Assembly (NCBI GenBank): GCA_003221075.1
Contig: QHUF01000071.1
Coordinates: 1-7,119, forward strand
DNA: 7,119 nt
DNA from: Gemmatimonadota bacterium
GTDB taxonomy: Bacteria > Gemmatimonadota > Gemmatimonadetes > Gemmatimonadales > GWC2-71-9
Reading direction: 5' to 3'
Shown: positions 1 to 5,664 of the stretch, one piece after another
Position numbering within the stretch: the first letter of the stretch is position 1
Layout of the letters: each line of letters begins with the position of its first letter
Translations under genes and position numbers: made by a program
Notes under the pieces: model-generated
The model's input: the letters and a program-made list of their open reading frames with translations, nothing else
What the model was told of the DNA's origin: nothing
Databases searched by the model: none

Positions 1-388
1 ACATTTTACCGACAAGCTGCGCACGGACACTGTCGCGCCCGTTGAGCTTTTGCACCATATCGAACTGGACCGTTAGCTGAGCGACTTCGGCCCAGTACTG
101 GTCGGTCGATCCGCCCGTCATCGTCTGCGGGACCCCGTCTAGAACCACGATCGGCTGGTTCTGCCCATTGACCGATCCGCCCTTGAGTGAGTCGAGCGAG
201 CTCACGAGGTTCGGAGCGACGAGCATCAGGAAGGCCCGGGCCGCGGCTTCGGCCTCGGGCGGATGCTGTTGCATCATTTGCTGCACCCACATCTGCTTCG
301 CCTGTGGATTCGGCATGTCCTGCGCCGCACCCGAGGATGCCGCCAGCAGCCCAAACACACCGATCACAGCGCTAATTCGGCAAGCCAT
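1..388 (-). CDS. Exported protein of unknown function, third gene of the sigma/anti-sigma unit (C-terminus outside window)
   Basis: The reading frame runs from ATG at 388 down to the window edge without a stop (129 codons visible), so the gene is partial. The start is well supported: an AGGAG ribosome binding site lies at 400-396, 7 nt upstream. Residues 1 to about 22 (MACRISAVIGVFGLLAASSG, then AAQ) form a signal peptide with a likely cleavage after Ala-rich AAQ, so the product should be periplasmic or outer. The mature part begins with a Gln/Met-rich segment (about residues 25-42), then an Ala-rich probable helix (about 45-70), a Gly/Asn/Gln turn and a short hydrophobic strand (PIVVLDGVPQT, about 79-89). 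I do not recognise a family. The start overlaps the end of the anti-sigma gene by 17 nt, so the two are probably translationally coupled. A role in envelope sensing or as a product of the regulated response is inference from position only. Confidence 0.8.
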   Translation of the reverse strand, partial: MACRISAVIGVFGLLAASSGAAQDMPNPQAKQMWVQQMMQQHPPEAEAAARAFLMLVAPNLVSSLDSLKGGSVNGQNQPIVVLDGVPQTMTGGSTDQYWAEVAQLTVQFDMVQKLNGRDSVRAQLVGKM

Positions 389-767
389 AGTACCGCTCCT
401 GTTCCAGTCGAGTGAGTTGCGCGTCGATCTCCACCATTGCCTTTCCACCTGCCACGTATCCGGCGGTAGCCGACCACGTCGTCGTTGGGGTCCAGCGCTC
501 CGTCTGGTCACGCGACGGTCCGGACTTGTTGATCATGATCGCCGCGAGCACCGCGGCAGCAGCGAGTGCGGCGGTCGCCCAGACGATGGGACGACGGCGT
601 CGTTGGGGTAGTGCGACGTCGAGCGCCACACGCGCGCGTTCGAGCTGCGCGAGACGCTCCTGACACAAGGCGCAAGTCGCCACGTGGGTATCCAGCTCCG
701 CCGCTGCGTCATGCGGTTGCTCCTCGTACGCGAGCAGCAGCAGCTGGTCTTCGGTCGGATGATTCAT
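372..767 (-). CDS. Membrane-anchored anti-sigma factor with zinc-finger (zf-HC2/ZAS-like) domain
   Basis: A 131-residue protein built like a class of ECF anti-sigma factors. The N-terminal cytoplasmic part carries the zinc-binding anti-sigma motif H28-x3-C32-x2-C35 (HVATCALC). A basic stretch RRRR (56-59) precedes one transmembrane segment (about 61-79, Ala/Leu/Ile-rich), followed by a periplasmic tail of about 50 residues (80-131). In this family the cytoplasmic domain binds and silences the cognate sigma factor until a signal inactivates it. The ATG at 767 overlaps the stop of the sigma gene as ATGA, with a GGAG site (779-776) 8 nt upstream. The gene in turn overlaps the following exported-protein gene by 17 nt. 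The zinc motif could act as a redox switch as in RsrA-type proteins, but the membrane anchor points rather to an envelope signal. Partnership with the upstream sigma factor is inferred from the arrangement. Confidence 0.88.
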   Translation of the reverse strand: MNHPTEDQLLLLAYEEQPHDAAAELDTHVATCALCQERLAQLERARVALDVALPQRRRRPIVWATAALAAAAVLAAIMINKSGPSRDQTERWTPTTTWSATAGYVAGGKAMVEIDAQLTRLEQERYYGLPN

Positions 768-1264
768 CGATAGTGCTCCAATGCCGCGCCGATCCGGGCG
801 AGCGCCGCGCGCATTTGCGTGAGGACCGTGCCGAGCGGTCTGCCGAGCCGGTCGGCGATCTCCTGAAACGTGAGGCCGGGCTGCTGCCGGAGCTCCACCA
901 CCTCGCGTTGCGCGGCGGGGAGTGCCCGGATCGCGTTGCGGACGGCGGTTCGCAACTCTCGCTCCAGCAGTCGCGCGTCAGCCGGAGCGGCGACTGCGGG
1001 CTCCCCCGATTCCAGCGCGACAGCCGCACGGCGCCGGACGAGCGTGCGTCTCAAGTGGTCGCGCCAGACATTGGCCGCGATGCGGAACAGGTAGCCGCGC
1101 GCGTTGCCGTTCAACGAGAGCCGCGGGGTTGCGATGACCAGGCGTGCGGCCACTTCTTGCAGCAATTCCGCGGCCAAATCCTCGTCGCGGCAGCGCGCCC
1201 CGAGGAAGTTCCGGAGCGCCGGCTCGTGTTCGGCGAGGAGTTGATCGGCCGCGATCATAGCCAT
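764..1264 (-). CDS. ECF-type (sigma-70 family, RpoE-like) RNA polymerase sigma factor
   Basis: A 166-residue protein with only sigma regions 2 and 4, the size and layout of ECF sigma factors that direct RNA polymerase to a small regulon. Region 2 (about residues 12-73) has the acidic EDLAAELLQEV helix and the GYLFRIAANVWRDHLRR segment that corresponds to core binding and -10 recognition. A linker rich in Ala and Glu follows. Region 4 (about 106-160) has the ALPAAQREVVELR helix and the helix-turn-helix LTFQEIADRLGRPLGTVLTQM that reads the -35 element. In the last helix the common GTVKSR is GTVLTQ, a mild variant. The ATG at 1264 is preceded by a weak AGG, 5 nt away; a second ATG two codons on (1258) is possible. 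The stop overlaps the anti-sigma start (ATGA at 767-764). Autoregulation is usual for such units, but no clear ECF promoter was recognised. Confidence 0.92.
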   Translation of the reverse strand: MAMIAADQLLAEHEPALRNFLGARCRDEDLAAELLQEVAARLVIATPRLSLNGNARGYLFRIAANVWRDHLRRTLVRRRAAVALESGEPAVAAPADARLLERELRTAVRNAIRALPAAQREVVELRQQPGLTFQEIADRLGRPLGTVLTQMRAALARIGAALEHYR

Positions 1265-1307
1265 GGTTACCTAAGAGTACGCGCAAAGGGGGTTATTATT
1301 TTCTTCT
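1265..1307. promoter_or_regulatory. Divergent intergenic region between the sigma unit and the metabolic/peptidase run
   Basis: This 43-nt gap is the only divergent space in the window. It holds an AT-rich stretch (TTATTATTTTCTTCT, 1293-1307) that stands out from the GC-rich surroundings, and a G-run AAAGGGGG (1285-1292). Read on the minus strand, AAATAATAA (1301-1293) could be the AT-rich part of a promoter for the sigma gene, whose ATG lies about 28 nt further. The plus-strand gene begins at its very edge, so its own promoter must lie mostly inside the sigma coding region, or its leader is very short. No confident -35/-10 pair can be named for either direction. The space is too short for a SAM riboswitch. 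Confidence 0.35.
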
Positions 1308-3143
1308 GTGACTATCACCTTCCGATCCCTCCTCGCCGACGGTCGAGTCCACGTCTTCGACGGGGCCATGGGCACGATGCTGTACGGCAAAGGCTTCTTC
1401 CTGAACGTCTGCTACGATGAGCTGAACCTGAAGCAACCGCGGCTCGTGCAGGAAGTGCACGCGGAATACGTGCGCGCCGGCGCCGAGATCCTCGAGACCA
1501 ACACCTTCGGGGCCAACCCGCTCAAGCTCAACAGCTACGGCCTGGCGGACGAGACGGAGAAGATCAACCGTACCGCGGCGGAGCTGGCGCGCGCCGCGGC
1601 GGGGGGCAAGGCGAGCGTCGTGGGCGCCATCGGGCCGCTCGGCATCCGCATCGAGCCGTTTGGTCCCACCTCGACGCTCGAGGCCCAGGCGCTCTTCGCG
1701 CGGCAGGTTCAAGGCCTGCTCGGCGGCGGCGTCGACGGATTCATCCTCGAGACGTTCAGCGACATGGACGAGATGCACGCGGCGCTGCTGGCGGTGCGCG
1801 CGGCGTCCGACCTGCCGGTCGTCTGCCAGATGACGGTCGGCACCGATGGCCTCACCTACTACGGCACCGATCCCGACACGTTCACCAAGCAGCTCGCGGC
1901 GTGGGGCGCGGATGTCATTGGGGTGAACTGCTCGGTCGGACCCGCGGGCGTGCTCGAAGCCGTCGAGAAAATGGTCAAGGCCACGGAAAAGCCGGTTTCC
2001 GGGCAGCCGAACGCCGGTCTGCCCAAAGACGTCGGGGACCGCAAGATCTATCTCGCGTCACCCGAGTACATGGCGAGCTACGCCCGGCGCATGATCGAGG
2101 CGGGCGCGCGCTTCGTCGGCGGCTGCTGCGGCTCGACGCCGGAGCACATCAAGAAGATCCGTGACTACGTGGCCAGCGTCGTCCCGCGCCAGCCGAGCGT
2201 CGTGGTGTCGCGCGCGCAGGTGCAGGCGCCGGCCGGCGTTTCGCCCACACCGCTCGCCGAGAAATCACGGTGGGGCGCGAAGCTCGCGCGCGGCGAGCTC
2301 GTCACCAGCGTCGAGATCGTCCCGCCCAAGGGCGTGGATCCGAAGCCGATGCTCGAGCAGGTCCGCGCGCTGAAAGCCGCGGGCGTGGACGCCGTCAACG
2401 TGCCGGACGGGCCGCGCGCGCAGAGCCGCATGGGGGTATTGCCGTCGGCACTCCTGATCGAGCGCGAAGTCGGGATGGAGACGGTGATCCATTACTGTTG
2501 CCGCGACCGCAACCTGCTCGGCATGCTCTCCGACATCATCGGGGCGCATGCCGCGGGGCTGCGCAACATCCTGATCATCACCGGCGATCCGCCCAAGATG
2601 GGACCGTATCCCGAAGCCACGGCGGTGTTCGACATCGATTCGATTGGGCTCACAAATCTCGTCTATCGCCTGAACCAGGGACTCGACCCCGGCAACAACC
2701 CGCTCGGCGGCGCAACCAGGTGGGCGATCGGAGTCGGCGTGAACCCCGGCGCGAGCGATCTGGACCGCGAGCTGTCCCGCTTTGCCTGGAAAGTGGACGC
2801 GGGAGCGGAGTTCGCAGTCACACAGCCGGTGTTCGACGTGCGCCAGCTCGAGGCGTTTCTGAAGCGGGTCGAGCAGTTCAAGACGCCGATCGTCGCCGGG
2901 ATTTGGCCGCTCATCTCGCTGCGCAACGCCGAGTTCCTCGCAAACGAGGTGCCGGGCGTCTCGGTGCCGGAGGACGTGCTCCAGCGCATGCGGAAGGCGC
3001 AGGAGCGCGGAAAGGAAGCGATGCTCGCCGAAGGCGTGACGATCGCGCGCGAGATGTTCACGCGAGTCAAACAGATGGTGCAAGGTGTACAAGTGAGCGC
3101 GCCGTTTGGACGCGTGGAGGTCGCACTCCAGGTGTTCACCTAA
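1308..3143 (+). CDS. yitJ: Bifunctional homocysteine S-methyltransferase / 5,10-methylenetetrahydrofolate reductase
   Basis: A 611-residue fusion of the same layout and length as Bacillus subtilis YitJ. The N-terminal half (about 1-295) is a homocysteine S-methyltransferase barrel: it opens with DGAMGTMLY and ETNTFGANP, and has the three zinc-binding cysteines C208 (GVNCSVGP) and C273-C274 (GGCCGS) that activate homocysteine thiol. After a Pro/Ala linker (about 296-320), the second half (about 322-595) is an FAD-dependent MTHFR barrel: E336 (VEIVPPKG), D427 (IITGDPPK) and Q506 (TQPVFD) match catalytic and flavin-contacting residues of E. coli MetF. Together the halves would make 5-methyltetrahydrofolate and methylate homocysteine to methionine in the cytoplasm. 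No cobalamin-binding domain is present. The start is GTG; no other start codon lies between it and the in-frame TAA at 1272-1274. The G-rich ribosome-binding candidate (1288-1292) is 15 nt away, which is long. The next gene follows after 8 nt. Confidence 0.95.
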   Translation: MTITFRSLLADGRVHVFDGAMGTMLYGKGFFLNVCYDELNLKQPRLVQEVHAEYVRAGAEILETNTFGANPLKLNSYGLADETEKINRTAAELARAAAGGKASVVGAIGPLGIRIEPFGPTSTLEAQALFARQVQGLLGGGVDGFILETFSDMDEMHAALLAVRAASDLPVVCQMTVGTDGLTYYGTDPDTFTKQLAAWGADVIGVNCSVGPAGVLEAVEKMVKATEKPVSGQPNAGLPKDVGDRKIYLASPEYMASYARRMIEAGARFVGGCCGSTPEHIKKIRDYVASVVPRQPSVVVSRAQVQAPAGVSPTPLAEKSRWGAKLARGELVTSVEIVPPKGVDPKPMLEQVRALKAAGVDAVNVPDGPRAQSRMGVLPSALLIEREVGMETVIHYCCRDRNLLGMLSDIIGAHAAGLRNILIITGDPPKMGPYPEATAVFDIDSIGLTNLVYRLNQGLDPGNNPLGGATRWAIGVGVNPGASDLDRELSRFAWKVDAGAEFAVTQPVFDVRQLEAFLKRVEQFKTPIVAGIWPLISLRNAEFLANEVPGVSVPEDVLQRMRKAQERGKEAMLAEGVTIAREMFTRVKQMVQGVQVSAPFGRVEVALQVFT

Positions 3144-3146
3144 GGA
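3141..3146 (+). promoter_or_regulatory. Ribosome binding site of the first M16 peptidase gene, overlapping the upstream stop codon
   Basis: TAAGGA includes the TAA stop of the methionine-synthesis fusion and an AAGGA Shine-Dalgarno core, 5 nt before the ATG at 3152. It decides the start: the reading frame is open far upstream inside the previous gene, but only this ATG has both a ribosome site and a following signal peptide. The arrangement suggests reinitiation by ribosomes finishing the upstream gene. Confidence 0.7.
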
Positions 3147-3151
3147 CTTCT

Positions 3152-4429
3152 ATGCGTTGCCGTCTCATCATCGCGTTGTACGGCGCGATCGCACTCGGCC
3201 TCCCGGCGCACGCGCCGGCGCAGCAATCCTCGTCCTCCGAGCGAGTATTGCGCCGCGCGACCCTGGACAACGGGCTCGAGGTGATCGTGATCGAGAACGC
3301 CGCGGTCCCGCTGGCCACCGCCCTCGTCGCCGTGCACAATGGCGCGTTCACGCAGGACACCGACGAAGCAGGCCTCGCGCACCTCTACGAGCACCTGCTG
3401 TTCCACTCCTTCCGCCACAACCCCTCAGCCTTCGGCATCGAAGCCACCAAGCTCAAGGGCGTCTACAACGGCACGACGTCGGACGAGGTCGTCAACTACT
3501 TCGTGACCGTGCCGTCGAATAACATCGAGTCAGCCATCGGACTGCTCGCAGACCTCCTGATGAAGGCCGGGTTCTCGAATGGTGACCTGAAATCCGAGCG
3601 TGTGGTCGTGCTCGACGAGCTGCAACGCGGCGAATCGGACCCGGAGGAGGCGCTCGAACGCCAGGTGGAGCGGGTGCTCTGGGGCACGGCGTGGCACCGC
3701 AAGGATGTCGGGGGGGACTCGAGCTCACTGCAGGGCATTTCGCTCGACCGTCTCAAGGCGACGTACGCCCGCTACTATGTCCCGAACAACGCAGCGCTGA
3801 TCGTAACCGGCGACGTTCAGGCTGACCGCATTATCGAGGTCGTGCGGCGGAAATTCGGCGAGTGGAAAGCGGCCCCGAACCCGTTCGCAGACCGCGCGAT
3901 CCCTGCGATCCCGCCGCTCGCAAGGACGACGGCCCTGATGGTCGCGAAAGACGTGCTCGACGTCACGATCGTGGTCGCGATGTACGGGCCGAGCGTCCGG
4001 ACGGACCCGGGTGCGACCTACGCGGCCGACGTGCTCTTCGACGTGTTCAACGATCCCACCTCTGCGTTCCAGCGCCGTCTCGTCGACGGCGGACCGTTCG
4101 TATCGATCGCCGGTAGCTATCTCACGCTCGACCACACCGGGCCGATCGAAATCCGCGGCAAGACCACGCCGGAGCACGCACAGCAGGCCATCACCAATCT
4201 CCTCTTGGAGCTGCAGGACTTCGATTTGCTCCAGGGGGTCACCGATGACGACCTTGCGATCGCCCGGAAGCGCCGTCAGGTCGGGGGTGCCCTCGCCCGC
4301 GAGCGCACGGCGTCATTGGCACCCGGTCTGGCCTTCTGGTGGAGCGCCGCGGGGATGGATTATTACCAGGGCTACAACGACCACGCCGACTGGCTGCGCA
4401 CGCTGGGCCACCCCTCGACCCGACCATGA
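3152..4429 (+). CDS. Exported M16 family zinc metallopeptidase, catalytic subunit (C-terminally short)
   Basis: A 425-residue insulinase/pitrilysin-family (M16B-like) protein. Residues 1 to about 23 (MRCRLIIALYGAIALGLPAH, APAQ) form a signal peptide, so it should act in the periplasm. The peptidase domain starts at about residue 38 (LDNGLEVIVIEN) and holds the inverted zinc motif H77-L-Y-E80-H81; the third ligand is E156 (VVLDEL), 74 residues on, as the family requires. The M16 C-type domain follows (YYVPNNAALIVTGDV; then about 255-415). Where partner subunits have the substrate-binding R...Y pair, this one has R309 and F316, so it probably depends on the next gene product for substrate binding. 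The end (YNDHADWLRTLGHPSTRP) stops before the final helix and strand usually seen in this family, which looks like a truncation of roughly 35-45 residues. The stop overlaps the next start as ATGA (4426-4429). Confidence 0.9.
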   Translation: MRCRLIIALYGAIALGLPAHAPAQQSSSSERVLRRATLDNGLEVIVIENAAVPLATALVAVHNGAFTQDTDEAGLAHLYEHLLFHSFRHNPSAFGIEATKLKGVYNGTTSDEVVNYFVTVPSNNIESAIGLLADLLMKAGFSNGDLKSERVVVLDELQRGESDPEEALERQVERVLWGTAWHRKDVGGDSSSLQGISLDRLKATYARYYVPNNAALIVTGDVQADRIIEVVRRKFGEWKAAPNPFADRAIPAIPPLARTTALMVAKDVLDVTIVVAMYGPSVRTDPGATYAADVLFDVFNDPTSAFQRRLVDGGPFVSIAGSYLTLDHTGPIEIRGKTTPEHAQQAITNLLLELQDFDLLQGVTDDDLAIARKRRQVGGALARERTASLAPGLAFWWSAAGMDYYQGYNDHADWLRTLGHPSTRP

Positions 4430-5643
4430 GATGGCTGGCACTGGGATTCGTGGCGCTGCTCGGTGCGAGCGGCGGTGGCAGTGGTGGCGCGCCGCCCGCG
4501 CGACAGTCAAGGCCGGAGCCCGATACGCTGACGATTGCCTACGACGTCGCCGGGCTGCACGTCATTCAGCGCGTGAACCGGGGCACGGACATCGTGGCCG
4601 CGCGGCTCTATCTGCTGGGGGGAACGCGCCAGCTCACCGAAGCCACCGCTGGGATCGAAGCCCTCTTCCTGAACGCGTCGAGTTACGGGACCGCGCGCTA
4701 TCCCGGCGACGAGGCGCGCCGCGCGATGGCGCGGACCGGCAGCGTGGTCCAGCTCGAGGTGGGCGCTGACTGGTCGGAATTCGGATTCACCGGCCTGGCG
4801 CAGGACTTCGACGCGGCGTGGGACGTGCTCGCCGAGCGTGTGGCGAAACCGTCGCTCTCGGCGCAGGCAGTCGGGCAGGCGCGCAGTAGACTCGTGACCC
4901 GCGCACACGAGCGCTACACCGATCCGGACGAGCGCATCCGCGTGATCGCCAATCGCGCGATGTTTCCCGATCACCCGTACTCGCTCGATCCCGAGGGGAC
5001 CGAGGAATCGCTCACCGGCATCACCGCGGACCAGGTGCGGGCCTACGCGCGCGACCAGCTCGTCCAGTCGCGGATGCTGCTGGTGATCGTGGGCAACGTC
5101 GAACGGGCGCACGCGGAGTCGCTGGTCACGGCGACGTTGGGCCAGCTGCCGCGCGGCGACTATCACTGGGTCCTCCCGCCTCCGGCACCCAAGATCCCGG
5201 CGCGCTGGCTCGTGGAGCACCGCCTGATCCCCACGAACTACATTCTGGCCTACTTCACCGGGCCACCGCCCACCGAGCGCAGTTACTGGTCGTTCCGCGT
5301 CGCGACCGCGCTGCTGTCCTCGCAGCTTCACTACGTCATCCGCACGCAGCACAGCCTGTCGTACGCCGCCTATGCGCCCTTCATCGATCAGGCCCTTCCC
5401 ATTGGCGGCGCGTATGCGAGCACCGCTCGCCCGGATCAAGTGCTGCCGCTCATGCAGGACGCCGTGCGCACCTTGCAGAGCTCAGAAATCGACTATTTCG
5501 AGTTGAGCCGCTTCCTGGACAGCTACACCTTCGACTACCTGGAGCAAAACGCGACCGCCGCGGACCAGGCGGACTTCCTGGCCCGTGCCGAGCTGTACCT
5601 CGGCGGTTGCAGTACGCCTACCTGGGCGACACCACGCGGATGA
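4426..5643 (+). CDS. Exported M16 family peptidase-like subunit without zinc site (C-terminus frameshifted)
   Basis: A 405-residue partner of the preceding subunit. Residues 1 to about 22 (MRWLALGFVALLGASGGG) look like a signal peptide; no lipoprotein cysteine is seen. The N-terminal M16 fold is recognisable, but the HxxEH position reads ATAGIEALFLNASS, so no zinc can be bound. The C-terminal M16 domain has the substrate-binding pair R306 and Y313 (RTQHSLSY) missing from the first subunit. Known M16B heterodimers, and mitochondrial processing peptidase, divide the work in the same way. The ATG at 4426 overlaps the previous stop by 4 nt, which implies coupled, equal synthesis. The protein ends CSTPTWATPRG after the family-like LARAELYLGG (385-394). 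This tail looks out of frame: the plausible true terminus sits in another frame at 5607-5657. Whether the altered subunit still works is unknown. Confidence 0.87.
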   Translation: MRWLALGFVALLGASGGGSGGAPPARQSRPEPDTLTIAYDVAGLHVIQRVNRGTDIVAARLYLLGGTRQLTEATAGIEALFLNASSYGTARYPGDEARRAMARTGSVVQLEVGADWSEFGFTGLAQDFDAAWDVLAERVAKPSLSAQAVGQARSRLVTRAHERYTDPDERIRVIANRAMFPDHPYSLDPEGTEESLTGITADQVRAYARDQLVQSRMLLVIVGNVERAHAESLVTATLGQLPRGDYHWVLPPPAPKIPARWLVEHRLIPTNYILAYFTGPPPTERSYWSFRVATALLSSQLHYVIRTQHSLSYAAYAPFIDQALPIGGAYASTARPDQVLPLMQDAVRTLQSSEIDYFELSRFLDSYTFDYLEQNATAADQADFLARAELYLGGCSTPTWATPRG

Positions 5644-5657
5644 AGGGGCGTTGGTAA
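5607..5657 (+). other. Out-of-frame remnant of the original C-terminus of the second M16 subunit
   Basis: Read from 5607 in a different frame from the annotated gene, the DNA gives LQYAYLGDTTRMKGRW and then TAA at 5655-5657. This resembles the last strand of M16 partner subunits (hydrophobic strand followed by Gly-Asp), while the in-frame tail CSTPTWATPRG does not. One extra nucleotide just before 5607 would join LYLGG directly to it and give a protein of 410 residues. Family members normally have a further helix of about 30 residues in between, so a larger non-triplet deletion is the alternative explanation. A real TAA right before the next gene's ribosome site also fits this being the ancestral end. 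Confidence 0.55.
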
Positions 5658-5664
5658 CGGAGGC

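Noticed and set aside
120..155. PIVVLDGVP in the exported protein as a TonB-receptor plug motif
   Set aside because: The short hydrophobic strand resembles the plug phrase, but the following residues lack the rest of the plug signature and the protein is of the wrong layout in the visible part.
1265..1307. SAM or cobalamin riboswitch ahead of the methionine-synthesis gene
   Set aside because: The gap of 43 nt is far too short for either and no conserved riboswitch core was recognised nearby.
1308..1318. GTGA-CTA-TCAC inverted repeat at the fusion gene start as an operator
   Set aside because: Arms of 4 bp around a 3-nt centre are weak, do not match the CRP spacing, and overlap coding sequence.
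566..1420. A 284-codon plus-strand frame opposite the sigma and anti-sigma genes
   Set aside because: It runs against a well-supported three-gene unit and into the start of the fusion gene; its Arg-rich composition is typical of a shadow frame.
2265..3092. A 275-codon open frame antisense to the MTHFR half of the fusion
   Set aside because: It is a codon-structure shadow of a gene with conserved catalytic residues; its own product is His/Arg-rich and family-less.
2270..3151. Long N-terminal extension of the first M16 subunit in the same open frame
   Set aside because: The extension overlaps the fusion gene in another frame, is Arg/Ala-rich, and would place the signal peptide internally; ATG 3152 has its own ribosome site.
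3709..3716. G-run in the first M16 subunit as a frameshift site
   Set aside because: The reading frame and family similarity continue intact on both sides.
4507..5439. A 310-codon open frame antisense to the second M16 subunit
   Set aside because: It lies opposite a clearly homologous gene, is Arg/Gly/Val-rich without recognisable motifs, and long antisense frames are common in GC-rich coding DNA.
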